Assembly (NCBI GenBank): GCA_017525605.1
Contig: JAFXSM010000042.1
Location: forward strand, 216,658-280,657
Direction: 5' to 3'
DNA length: 64,000 nucleotides
Origin: Treponema sp.
GTDB taxonomy: Bacteria; Spirochaetota; Spirochaetia; Treponematales; Treponemataceae
How positions within the stretch are numbered: the first letter of the stretch is position 1; every line of letters starts with the position of its first letter. A model generated the notes under the pieces. It was not told the DNA's origin and ran no database searches. It worked only from the letters and a program-made list of their open reading frames with translations. A program made the position numbers and the translations under genes. Of this stretch, positions 51,898 through 59,666 are shown piece after piece.

Positions 51898-53625
51898 ATG
51901 GAACAGCAGATTGCAGAAATATTGGCAAAGTCGAACAGCGCGTTGTTCGGCGTTTGGTTCTTGATTGGCGCGGCACTCGTCTTCTGGATGCAGGCCGGAT
52001 TTGCGATGGTTGAAACCGGCTTTACGCGTGCGAAAAATGCCGGCAACATCATAATGAAGAACCTGATGGATTTCTGCATCGGAACGGTAATGTTCTGTAT
52101 CATCGGTTTCAGCTTGCTCCTCGGCGAGGACTTGGTCGGTTTCATCGGAAAACCAGGATTCGATTTGTTCACTTCGTATGCCACATTTGACTGGTCGAAT
52201 TTCGTTTTCAACCTCGTGTTCTGCGCTACAACGGCGACAATCGTTTCTGGCGCAATGGCAGAGCGCACAAAGTTTCTTTCATACTGTGTCTATTCAGCTG
52301 TGATTTCCGGCCTGATTTATCCGATTGAAGCACACTGGATTTGGGGCGGCGGCTGGCTTTCCGAGCTCGGCTTCCACGACTTTGCAGGTTCATGCGCAAT
52401 CCACATGGTCGGCGGAATCTCCGCGTTGATTGGCGCGAAGCTTCTCGGACCTCGCCTCGGAAAATTCAACAAGGACGCGAATGGAAATATCACAAAGGTG
52501 AATGCGTTCCCAGGACACAACCTTCCAATCGGTGCGCTCGGCGTGTTCATCCTCTGGTTCGGTTGGTACGGATTCAACGGCGCGGCTTGTACTTCTGTCG
52601 AGCAGCTCGGCTCAGTCTTCCTTACAACGACCGTAGCTCCGGCAGTCGCAACTGTGGCTTGTATGATTTTCACTTGGATAAAGTACGGAAAGCCTGATGT
52701 TTCAATGTGTCTGAACGCCTCTCTTGCGGGACTCGTCGCAATCACAGCTCCTTGTGATGTCACTGACGCTACAGGAGCTACAATCATCGGTCTTGTCGCC
52801 GGATTCCTCGTATGCTTCGGCGTATGGCTCATGGACAACAAGCTTCACATCGACGACCCGGTCGGTGCAGTTGCAGTCCACATGATGAATGGTATTTGGG
52901 GAACAATCGCAGTCGGTCTTTTTGCAAATCCGAGCGTTCCAGGCGCATCTGAAATCGGTGCGGGCGTTTTCTTCGGCGGCGGCTTCCATCAGCTCGGACT
53001 TCAGCTTGCGGGATTTGCGACAGTTGCAATCTGGACTGTCATAACGATGATTATCGTCTTCGCAATCATCAAGAAGATTTTCGGGCTCAGGGTCACGGCG
53101 GAAGAGGAAATCCTCGGACTCGACAAGCTGGAGCACGGAATCGACACTTCTTACGCGGGATTCGCTTCGCAGTTCTCGCCGGAAGAAATCGAAGAGGCAA
53201 AAGAAGCACATATCGATTTGCACATCGAGAATGCAGTTCCTGTCATCAAGTCTTCAACTTCCGACAAGGCGATTAAGGAAGTCGTAATCGTGACACGCCA
53301 GAGCAAGTTCGACGCGCTCAAGAACGCGCTCAACAAAATCGGCGTAACGGGAATGACAGTCAGCCGCGTCATGGGTTGCGGTCAGCAGAAGGGCGCGCCT
53401 GAGTACTACCGCGGTATTCCAGTGGAAATCAACCTCGTTCCGAAAATCCGCGTGGATATCGTAGTTTCGAAAGTTCCTGTCTATGATGTAATTTCGGCAG
53501 CGAGAAAGGCACTTTACACAGGTCACATCGGCGACGGAAAAATCTTCGTCCACGATGTCGAAAATGCGGTGAAAGTCCGAACAGGCGAATCCGGCTACGA
53601 CGCATTGCAGTCGGAAGACGAATAA
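51898..53625 (+). CDS. amt: ammonium transporter fused to a C-terminal PII (GlnB/GlnK-like) domain
   Basis: This 575-residue protein joins an Amt channel (about residues 1-420, eleven hydrophobic segments, with VFWMQAGFAMVETGFTRAKN and a DDPVGAVAVHMMNGIWGTIA segment) to a PII domain starting near residue 459 (IKEVVIVTRQSKFDALKNAL). In E. coli, separate GlnK blocks AmtB and is controlled by uridylylation of Tyr51. In this domain the T-loop reads YYRGIPVEINLVPK, with Val at the Tyr51 position, so that modification is not possible at the usual residue. The nucleotide-binding TGHIGDGKIFV is intact. AGGAGG precedes the ATG at 51898. It likely imports ammonium with built-in gating by ATP, ADP or 2-oxoglutarate. 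Confidence 0.93.
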   Translation: MEQQIAEILAKSNSALFGVWFLIGAALVFWMQAGFAMVETGFTRAKNAGNIIMKNLMDFCIGTVMFCIIGFSLLLGEDLVGFIGKPGFDLFTSYATFDWSNFVFNLVFCATTATIVSGAMAERTKFLSYCVYSAVISGLIYPIEAHWIWGGGWLSELGFHDFAGSCAIHMVGGISALIGAKLLGPRLGKFNKDANGNITKVNAFPGHNLPIGALGVFILWFGWYGFNGAACTSVEQLGSVFLTTTVAPAVATVACMIFTWIKYGKPDVSMCLNASLAGLVAITAPCDVTDATGATIIGLVAGFLVCFGVWLMDNKLHIDDPVGAVAVHMMNGIWGTIAVGLFANPSVPGASEIGAGVFFGGGFHQLGLQLAGFATVAIWTVITMIIVFAIIKKIFGLRVTAEEEILGLDKLEHGIDTSYAGFASQFSPEEIEEAKEAHIDLHIENAVPVIKSSTSDKAIKEVVIVTRQSKFDALKNALNKIGVTGMTVSRVMGCGQQKGAPEYYRGIPVEINLVPKIRVDIVVSKVPVYDVISAARKALYTGHIGDGKIFVHDVENAVKVRTGESGYDALQSEDE

Positions 53626-53653
53626 AAAAATTATTCGTAAAAATTGTGATTCG

Positions 53654-53669
53654 AACGTCAGGTGACGTT
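53654..53669. repeat. short inverted repeat after the ammonium transporter gene
   Basis: AACGTCA and TGACGTT form 7-base arms separated by 2 bases, in the 3' untranslated region. No U run follows; the role is unknown. Confidence 0.35.
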
Positions 53670-53684
53670 TGGATAATATATCGT

Positions 53685-53726
53685 CCCTGCTGATGAATAA
53701 CCCCGGTCAGCAGGGGCATTTTTTTA
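53685..53726 (+). terminator. Rho-independent terminator of the ammonium transporter gene
   Basis: A 9-base stem (CCCTGCTGA at 53685 with TCAGCAGGG at 53707) is followed by seven T residues. Its end overlaps the stop of the convergent gene at 53724. Confidence 0.92.
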
Positions 53727-54632
53727 TACTCTGCCTTTTTCGTTTTCGATTTCGGAAAGGATTTTTTTTATCGGGTCGCTCCAGTTTTCGTCGGGGAGTT
53801 TTGAGCCTTCGTTCATGTAGTTCTCGAATGTCTGCTTCATGAAATTCCGCACGGTGTCGGCATCTTCTTCCGCGAAAAAATTCTGATTCCGAAACATATC
53901 GTCAAGGAATTTTCTCGCGTCATCAATGCTGAAAAACGACGGGTAATTCTTTGCGACAAGGTAGAGTGCGGCAGGAATGCAGTTCACGCTGTGCTGCTTC
54001 ACATACAGAACAGAATCCGCGATGTCGATTGCGCCCTGATAAAGCTCCGTCTGCCATCTTTTGATTTCCTCTTCCGTGAAATTCTCGTCGATGAAAAGCT
54101 GCCTGTAAAATCCGTACACGAGAGAGACAGTCGCGATGTGAAGGCTCGGAACGCAAAGAAAATGCGGGTCGAGCGCGTGAATCTGCCTGAATTCGCGCAT
54201 TTCGTTGTAGTCAGGGCGGTTCGTCGTGGTGAGCCTAAAATGGTAGACCTCGCCCGCAAGAAGGTAGAGTTTCCTGAACATCCGCATCCATTTTTTGCAC
54301 GCCCTTCCGTAATTCACGAACGCAAGTCGTTCCGCAATCATCTCAAGCGGACGAACCCAGAGGTTTATGTAGTCGAGGTAAATCGAAACTTTTTCGGGCA
54401 CGAACGGAACTTTTTTGTCGAGTTCATGCTCGACGTTGACAACCGGAATTTTTATGATTCTGAATTTTTCGAGGAACTGCAGAAGGAAGAATTCCCTGAT
54501 GATGACAGCGAATGTCCTGAAATTCGTGAAAATTGCAATCGGATGGAAAACATGGTGAACGTATGCGAGCAGCGGATTGAAATCCCTGAGCCGTTTTCCG
54601 CTGCATTTTTCAATTCTCTTTTCAAGTTTCAT
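53724..54632 (-). CDS. protein of unknown function with PAP2-phosphatase-like motifs
   Basis: The 302-residue protein is not a clear match to a named family. A motif like that of PAP2-type lipid phosphatases or inositol phosphotransferases is present: VPSLHIATVSLVYGF (PSLH, near residue 163) and, about 50 residues later, SVLYVKQHSVN (KQH). The final Asp expected in the third motif is missing, and few segments are hydrophobic enough to be membrane helices, so activity is uncertain. The N terminus is basic. The gene converges on the ammonium transporter and is divergent from the esterase gene. Confidence 0.5.
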   Translation of the reverse strand: MKLEKRIEKCSGKRLRDFNPLLAYVHHVFHPIAIFTNFRTFAVIIREFFLLQFLEKFRIIKIPVVNVEHELDKKVPFVPEKVSIYLDYINLWVRPLEMIAERLAFVNYGRACKKWMRMFRKLYLLAGEVYHFRLTTTNRPDYNEMREFRQIHALDPHFLCVPSLHIATVSLVYGFYRQLFIDENFTEEEIKRWQTELYQGAIDIADSVLYVKQHSVNCIPAALYLVAKNYPSFFSIDDARKFLDDMFRNQNFFAEEDADTVRNFMKQTFENYMNEGSKLPDENWSDPIKKILSEIENEKGRV

Positions 54633-54681
54633 AGCAATCTAATTTAACAATTACGGGGGAAAACTACTATAATTGAAACTC

Positions 54682-55272
54682 ATGAAAACAAATATTCTTT
54701 ACATTCACGGTTTCAACGGAAATTCGCAAGGCGGAACATACCAAGCCTTGAAAGAATTTTCATCCAGGATTTCAAAGTGCACGCTGCACACATTCCAGTT
54801 TGAGAAATTGCACACGGACGTTCCCGCGACGCAAAGAAAAATCGAAGAGATTTGCAGGGAAAAAGACATAAATCTTCTCGTCGGAGCTTCCCTCGGAGGT
54901 TTTTACGCGCTTGTTGCGAGAATCCCTGTAAGAAAAATCGCCATAAACCCATGCATGATTCCGTCAGTCGAAATTCCGCTTCTCAAAGACCGCGCGACAG
55001 GAGAAGCGATTACGCTTTTGCCGTCTGTAATCAGCAATTTCAAAAAGCTTGAATCTTACGATATTTATTCATCCGCATACGGCATTTTCGGAAAGCAGGA
55101 CGAGACATTTCATTTTGACGAAAACCACAACTTCAGCCCGCTGTTCCAAAGAATCTTCCATTCGCAGAAAAAGAATTTCGTCCTCATCGACGGAAAGCAC
55201 AGTCTAGAACAAGACGAGCTTGAAAAAGGCTTTTTCCCCGCGCTCGATTATTTTGGAATCAAGCACGAGTAA
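54682..55272 (+). CDS. YqiA/YcfP-type alpha/beta-hydrolase (esterase)
   Basis: The 196-residue cytosolic protein fits the small YqiA/YcfP esterase family: NILYIHGFNGNSQGGTYQAL at the start, the nucleophile elbow VGASLGGFYA (GxSxGG), INPCMIP, and a catalytic His in DGKHSLEQDE near the end. It should hydrolyse short acyl or palmitoyl esters; no natural substrate is known. The ATG at 54682 is chosen; a TTG at 54673 is possible but no good ribosome binding site is seen for either. The gene converges on proC. Confidence 0.85.
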   Translation: MKTNILYIHGFNGNSQGGTYQALKEFSSRISKCTLHTFQFEKLHTDVPATQRKIEEICREKDINLLVGASLGGFYALVARIPVRKIAINPCMIPSVEIPLLKDRATGEAITLLPSVISNFKKLESYDIYSSAYGIFGKQDETFHFDENHNFSPLFQRIFHSQKKNFVLIDGKHSLEQDELEKGFFPALDYFGIKHE

Positions 55273-55284
55273 AGTAAAAACCGG

Positions 55285-56064
55285 TTATCTATTCATTATC
55301 GCGTCGATCGACTTGATGCAGGCGGTGCGCAAGCCGCTTTCTTCGAGGGATGCGACTCCGCGAATCGTGCTTCCGGCTGGCGAGCAGACATTGTCTTTCA
55401 GTACGCCAGGATGCTCGCCTGTTTCAAGCTGGAGCTTTGCTGAGCCGAGCACGGTCTGGCTTACGAGTTTGTACGCTGTTTTTCTTGGGATTCCGTACTT
55501 TACGGCAGCGTCCGCGTATGCTTCAAGGAAAAGGTCAACGAACGCAGGGCCGCAGCCTGTCACCGCACCGCCGATTCCCATGAGGGAATCAGGAAGCTCC
55601 TCCACGATTCCGAGTTTTGAGAAAAGCGACCAGATTTCCGCCCTTTCGCAGTGGTCGAGCGAATTTGATTTTTCGAAAAGGAAAACGCCCTCGTCCACCA
55701 TTGCAGGAGTGTTCGGCATGATGAACTGGATTTTTGCGTGTTTGCCCAAGATTTCGCTGTATTTTTTGAAATTCCAGCCGAGCGCAATCGAAATGAAATT
55801 CTTGTCGTCCAAATCGTCTTTTATCTCCATAAGCACGCTGTCAATCTGATACGGCTTGCACGCCATGATTACTGTGTCCGCCGAAGAAACTGCATCTTTG
55901 AGGCTCTTGCACGGATTGAAACCGAACTTCTCTGCATTTGCGGCAAGTTTCTCCTGGTTCGGCGCATATGCAAAGATTTCATGCGGCTCGATTCCGTTCT
56001 TCACGAACCCCGCGACAAGTGCCTGCGCCATGTTTCCCATTCCGATAAAAGCGATTTTCTCCAT
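55285..56064 (-). CDS. proC: pyrroline-5-carboxylate reductase
   Basis: This 259-residue enzyme reduces pyrroline-5-carboxylate to proline with NAD(P)H, the last step of proline synthesis. It shows IAFIGMGNMAQALVAGF (Rossmann loop), VIMACKPYQID, FIMPNTPAMVDEGV, and the C-terminal helix pair GCGPAFVDLFLEAYADAAVK, SPAGSTIRGVASLEESGLRTA. An AAGGAAATAG site precedes the ATG. It is the distal gene of the run proB-vapB-vapC-proC. Length is normal (about 260-270). Confidence 0.97.
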   Translation of the reverse strand: MEKIAFIGMGNMAQALVAGFVKNGIEPHEIFAYAPNQEKLAANAEKFGFNPCKSLKDAVSSADTVIMACKPYQIDSVLMEIKDDLDDKNFISIALGWNFKKYSEILGKHAKIQFIMPNTPAMVDEGVFLFEKSNSLDHCERAEIWSLFSKLGIVEELPDSLMGIGGAVTGCGPAFVDLFLEAYADAAVKYGIPRKTAYKLVSQTVLGSAKLQLETGEHPGVLKDNVCSPAGSTIRGVASLEESGLRTACIKSIDAIMNR

Positions 56065-56096
56065 TTTCTATTTCCTTAAAATTTTTAAATTGCAAT

Positions 56097-56504
56097 TTAA
56101 ATTACAAGAAGTTCTATTTTCACAAACTTCCGATAACGCTCGAAATCATTATCAAGCGTCAGTATGCTGAAATTGTTGTTTGCCGCAACAGCAGAAATCA
56201 AAAAATCGATGTGCGACCCCTGAACGCCATGCGAGCGGCAAGTGTTGAAAAATCTTGCCGCCGTAACGTAATCGTCCGTGGTTACTGGAAAATCCGTATA
56301 AATCGAGAGAACTGATTTTATCTTCTCGAATTTTTCTTCGCTTGCGATACCGCTTAACGATTCCTGACGGATTGCACCGATTATGACGATTTCGTTGTTG
56401 ACGGCAAGCTCCTGTATTTTTCGTGCTATGCGCTCGTCTGTTTCATTCCGAGATTTTTTCCTGAAAAAGTTCGACCAAACTGAAGAATCTATGATTGTTT
56501 TCAT
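56097..56504 (-). CDS. vapC: PIN-domain toxin, VapC type
   Basis: The 135-residue protein is a PIN-domain ribonuclease of the VapC type. Acidic site residues are visible in IDSSVWSNFF (Asp6), QESLSG, SHIDFLISAVA (Asp in the third motif) and LTLDNDFERY. Such toxins cleave tRNA or rRNA and are held inactive by VapB. The gene overlaps vapB by 4 bases (ATGA). It lies within the proline operon, before proC. The RNA target is unknown. Confidence 0.88.
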   Translation of the reverse strand: MKTIIDSSVWSNFFRKKSRNETDERIARKIQELAVNNEIVIIGAIRQESLSGIASEEKFEKIKSVLSIYTDFPVTTDDYVTAARFFNTCRSHGVQGSHIDFLISAVAANNNFSILTLDNDFERYRKFVKIELLVI

Positions 56505-56722
56505 ATACTCCGAGCCTTTTTGTAGTCGTAGTCGTCATAATACTCAACAGTGCCGAACATCTGCATCAGTTCCTTTATTTTTCCTCGTTTCTCAAGGAAT
56601 TCCCAAATCGCCTGATTCACAAGTTTGTCTTTCGTATCAAACTTAGGAGTTGCTCCGATTTTCATCGCCTCGTCCAAAAGTTTCTCGTCAACGTTTACTG
56701 TGATTGTCGCATTTCCTTCCAT
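56501..56722 (-). CDS. vapB: antitoxin, VapB type
   Basis: The 73-residue protein matches the VapB family that pairs with VapC: a ribbon-helix-helix-like start (ITVNVDEKLLDEAMKIG) and a toxin-binding tail (KIKELMQMFGTVEYYDDYDY). A strong AGGAGG site 6 bases before the ATG supports this start and high expression. It should bind its own promoter and neutralise the toxin. It follows proB by 35 bases, so proB transcription would also supply the antitoxin. Confidence 0.88.
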   Translation of the reverse strand: MEGNATITVNVDEKLLDEAMKIGATPKFDTKDKLVNQAIWEFLEKRGKIKELMQMFGTVEYYDDYDYKKARSI

Positions 56723-56757
56723 AAAGACCTCCTTATAAAACGCGTCATGAACCGCAT

Positions 56758-57564
56758 TTATTCCGCTATGAAAAGTGTGCCGGTCGCGTTGCCGCTTGCA
56801 AGGTCGTCGAGGATGTTTTCTCGTCCGCCGTTTGCAAGAAGAAGCGGGATTCCGTAGACCGTCGTTTTTTCGGCAGCCTGGATTTTCGTCTCGATTCCGC
56901 CGGTTCCGAACGAATTTGTGCCGCCGATTCTGATTGTCTTTCGCAGAACGTCGATGTTGTCAACGACCTCAATCAGTTTTGCGTTCGGGTTCGTTTTCGG
57001 GTTGTCGGTGTAGATTCCGTCGATGTCGCTGAAAAGGATGAGCAAGTCTGCGCTCCAGAGAATTGCGGTGAGCGCGGAAAGGTTGTCGTTGTCGCCGATT
57101 GCGAATTCGTCGGTTGAAACTGAATCGTTCTCGTTGATAATCGGAACTACGCCCTCGTCCGCCAATGTGAAAATCGTGTTGCGGATGTTCAGCGAGCGGT
57201 GGTTGTCCTCAAAATCATCTTTCGTAAAAAGAAGCTGCCCGACGTGAAGAGCGTATTCGCCGAACGCGCTTCTCCACTGTGTCATCAACTCAACTTGTCC
57301 GATTGAAGCAAGTGCCTGACGGAAATGCACGTCCTTTTTCCGCGCCCATTCTTTGAGGGTGGAAACGCCCGAGACCTGCGCGCCCGACGAAACGACCACG
57401 ACATGCTTTCCCGCGTCGATTAAATTTTTGCACTGACGCGCAAAATTCCGCATGAAATCAGTGTTCTGCGTGCCGTCCGCCTTTGCAAGCGTGTTCGATC
57501 CGATTTTGATTACAATCTTCCGTGAGTCCGCAATCATTTGACTTATTGTTGAATTTTCAGACAT
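56758..57564 (-). CDS. proB: glutamate 5-kinase (short, PUA-less)
   Basis: This 268-residue kinase phosphorylates glutamate in the first step of proline synthesis. The amino-acid-kinase fold shows KIVIKIGSNTLA, VVVSSGAQVSGV, NENDSVSTDE, GDNDNLSALTAIL and GTGGIETKIQAA. The C-terminal PUA domain of the longer E. coli form (367 residues) is absent, as in several bacteria. The start at 57564 follows GGAG; a longer frame to 57597 has no site. Feedback inhibition by proline is usual in the family. It leads the proB-vapBC-proC run; proA is separate at 61836. Confidence 0.96.
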   Translation of the reverse strand: MSENSTISQMIADSRKIVIKIGSNTLAKADGTQNTDFMRNFARQCKNLIDAGKHVVVVSSGAQVSGVSTLKEWARKKDVHFRQALASIGQVELMTQWRSAFGEYALHVGQLLFTKDDFEDNHRSLNIRNTIFTLADEGVVPIINENDSVSTDEFAIGDNDNLSALTAILWSADLLILFSDIDGIYTDNPKTNPNAKLIEVVDNIDVLRKTIRIGGTNSFGTGGIETKIQAAEKTTVYGIPLLLANGGRENILDDLASGNATGTLFIAE

Positions 57565-57617
57565 TTTTTTCTCCAGTTTGCTCGTGATATTCACCACACG
57601 CTGATTTTATCAAATTT

Positions 57618-58604
57618 TCAATTTTTGATTTTGATTCTGCAGCCGAGATACAATGTGCTTTCAAAAATATCCGCGCCGCTCGGCTGGTCGGTTATCAGAT
57701 ACCAGTCGGAATAGAGGTCGCCAACGAGAGTTTTTCCGAAAAGAAAACTGATTTTTGACACGATGTCGAATCTTTTGTTTATGGAAAATGCGATTTTCGA
57801 TGAGATTTTCGAATATGCGAAGTTGCCTGTCTGGATTGCGTGGTAGATTGAATCGGAAGACGAACCGTGGTGAACGTCCTCCGAAGAAAAATAGACGAAA
57901 GGAGAAACTAACGCGTCAAAAACAAAGCTGAATCTATATGCGGAGAAACCGACTTTGATTCCCGCCCACGAAAAAAACGAATGCCTGTAATAATCGATTC
58001 CGCCAAGACGCTTTCGGACGTATTTTTGTTTTTCCTCGCTCCAATAATATTCGCTCGGAAACTGGGCTGCTTCCTCGTCGTACCAGTTGTGATTTTTTCC
58101 GTCGGACGAATATTCGCTGTGACCGTACCATCCGCGTGCGTCTCGCCCCCGCGAAAACGAATCGTAGGAATACTGGACGGAAAAAACAGGCGCAATAAAA
58201 AATCCTTCAGTTTTTAATGCGTCGAATGAAAGCGAAAGGGACAAATCGTAGTTTCCGGTAGAATCGATGTCGCCGACTGAATATGTCGTTTTCATCGAAT
58301 AATCCAAAGTGTTCAGCCAGTCGGAATCTTTCATCTCGCCGCAATTTATCTGAACCGCAGAATCTGCCTGAAATTCCGCATGGAAACGGCTCAGCGAACA
58401 TTCCGCGGTCGCACCGTAAAGAAAAACGTTTCTGTCCCATTCAAGAAGGCTGATTTTTTTCGAGTTGTCGCGGCTGTGATACAAAATCTCGTTCAGCCCT
58501 CCTTGCGAATGCGCAACGAACGGAGTAAGCGACAACGAAAAATCGAGCGCGAAACAAAACGGAACGTGAAGAACAAAAATCAGCGCAAAAATGAACTTTT
58601 TCAC
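57618..58604 (-). CDS. omptin-family outer-membrane protease-like protein (first copy downstream)
   Basis: The 328-residue protein has a signal peptide (residues 1-19) and the beta-barrel pattern of omptins. A catalytic-like pair is visible: KDSDWL (Asp93 and Asp95, aligned with Asp83 and Asp85 of OmpT) and SSEDVHHG (Asp243 and His245, aligned with Asp210 and His212). Omptins cut basic peptides at the cell surface. The start is a GTG one base after the stop of the neighbouring paralogue, so translation is coupled. A paralogue with 24-30% visible similarity is not claimed; the shared motifs and order are the evidence. Substrate is unknown. Confidence 0.72.
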   Translation of the reverse strand: MKKFIFALIFVLHVPFCFALDFSLSLTPFVAHSQGGLNEILYHSRDNSKKISLLEWDRNVFLYGATAECSLSRFHAEFQADSAVQINCGEMKDSDWLNTLDYSMKTTYSVGDIDSTGNYDLSLSLSFDALKTEGFFIAPVFSVQYSYDSFSRGRDARGWYGHSEYSSDGKNHNWYDEEAAQFPSEYYWSEEKQKYVRKRLGGIDYYRHSFFSWAGIKVGFSAYRFSFVFDALVSPFVYFSSEDVHHGSSSDSIYHAIQTGNFAYSKISSKIAFSINKRFDIVSKISFLFGKTLVGDLYSDWYLITDQPSGADIFESTLYLGCRIKIKN

Positions 58605-58605
58605 T

Positions 58606-59595
58606 TTAGAAAACTCTCACGCAAAATCCGAGGGAAAAATCAAAGTAATGCTCGCCCGCGCCGCCGTCAGCGTCGGTAGATTTCGTGTATGCGGTTGCGG
58701 AAATTGTTTTGATGTAATCGTCGCCGCGAAGGACGCGCACATACAGCCAAGAAAAATCCGCCACGAGTGAAAATCTAGAGCTGAACTTGAAAGATTCTGC
58801 GATGTGCCATTTGAATGCGGAAAAGAAGCCCGGTGTTTTGTCGCCGTACATCCTTTTTGTAAGCAGGTGAGTGTCAATCGATTCCGCATAAAGATATGGC
58901 GAAACTTGGAATCCTGTCGAAACAGAAAGCGGATTCGGAAAGTCGAATTCGGTTTCGAATCCGAGCCAGAAAATGTACGTTTTCCGCTCGTAGGAAATCA
59001 CGTCGCCGTCAAGATTGTAGACAGAGCGGTTTGATTCGTCGTCGTAAGGTGAATAAAAGCCTTTCGAATTCGTGTTTCCGTACCATGCAGTTCCGTTTTT
59101 TGCGATAAAACTGATTGAATTGTAATCGAATCCGACGAACGGCTTCACATCGATTGTTGTGATTCCGAATGTTCCGAGCGGAATATCGGCACCAAGTTTT
59201 ACGGAAAAATCAAAGTCGCTTTCCAAATAGTTATCGCTGACCGAATAATTCGTCTTGTACTGATAATCCGAAGCGTTTTTCAGCTGCACATTCATCCAGT
59301 CCGAATCTATCATCGTTCCGCTTTTTCTCGGGATTCCGAGCGAGAACTGAGTATTGACGAAGAATCTTTTCAAATTCGCATCGATTTTTGCCCCATAGAG
59401 GAATTCGTTCTGCAAATCCCAGTTCAGCTCGCTGAGCTTGTCGTCGTCGTAATCGCATTCTTTCAGAAAGACATATTCGTCAACCTGCCCGTTGCGGACG
59501 GCGAAAACAGGCTCGACCGAAAGAGAAAACTCATCCGAAAATCCGCAGACGGCACCAACAAAAGCAAAAAGCAGCGCAAAAAAAAACTTTTTCAA
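58606..59595 (-). CDS. omptin-family outer-membrane protease-like protein (paralogue)
   Basis: This 329-residue exported protein has a signal peptide (to about residue 20) and matches the omptin layout better than its neighbour: ELNWDLQNEFLYGAKIDANL, SGTMIDSDWM (Asp97, Asp99), and SIDTHLLTKR (Asp241, His243), and it ends in an aromatic residue (CVRVF), the usual outer-membrane signature. OmpT-type enzymes need these four residues. The start is a TTG with a GGGA-rich site upstream; the gene before it, rluA-like, lies beyond a repetitive tract. Two copies in tandem suggest differing specificities. Confidence 0.75.
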   Translation of the reverse strand: MKKFFFALLFAFVGAVCGFSDEFSLSVEPVFAVRNGQVDEYVFLKECDYDDDKLSELNWDLQNEFLYGAKIDANLKRFFVNTQFSLGIPRKSGTMIDSDWMNVQLKNASDYQYKTNYSVSDNYLESDFDFSVKLGADIPLGTFGITTIDVKPFVGFDYNSISFIAKNGTAWYGNTNSKGFYSPYDDESNRSVYNLDGDVISYERKTYIFWLGFETEFDFPNPLSVSTGFQVSPYLYAESIDTHLLTKRMYGDKTPGFFSAFKWHIAESFKFSSRFSLVADFSWLYVRVLRGDDYIKTISATAYTKSTDADGGAGEHYFDFSLGFCVRVF

Positions 59596-59616
59596 TTCCC
59601 AATCCTCAAGTTTTAA

Positions 59617-59666
59617 ATTTTCAGTTTTCAGTTCTCAACTTTCAACTTTCCACTTTCAACTTTCAA
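59617..59666. repeat. degenerate pyrimidine-rich tandem repeat
   Basis: The plus strand carries variants of a 7- to 9-base unit (TTTCAAC, TTTTCAG) in series, overlapping the stop codon of the pseudouridine synthase gene and preceding the omptin start. It is low in complexity. Confidence 0.6.

Noticed and set aside
57618..59595. Treponemal major surface (Msp-like) porin for the tandem outer-membrane genes
   Set aside because: The Asp-x-Asp-Trp and Asp-x-His motifs and overall length fit omptins better, so the porin idea was dropped.
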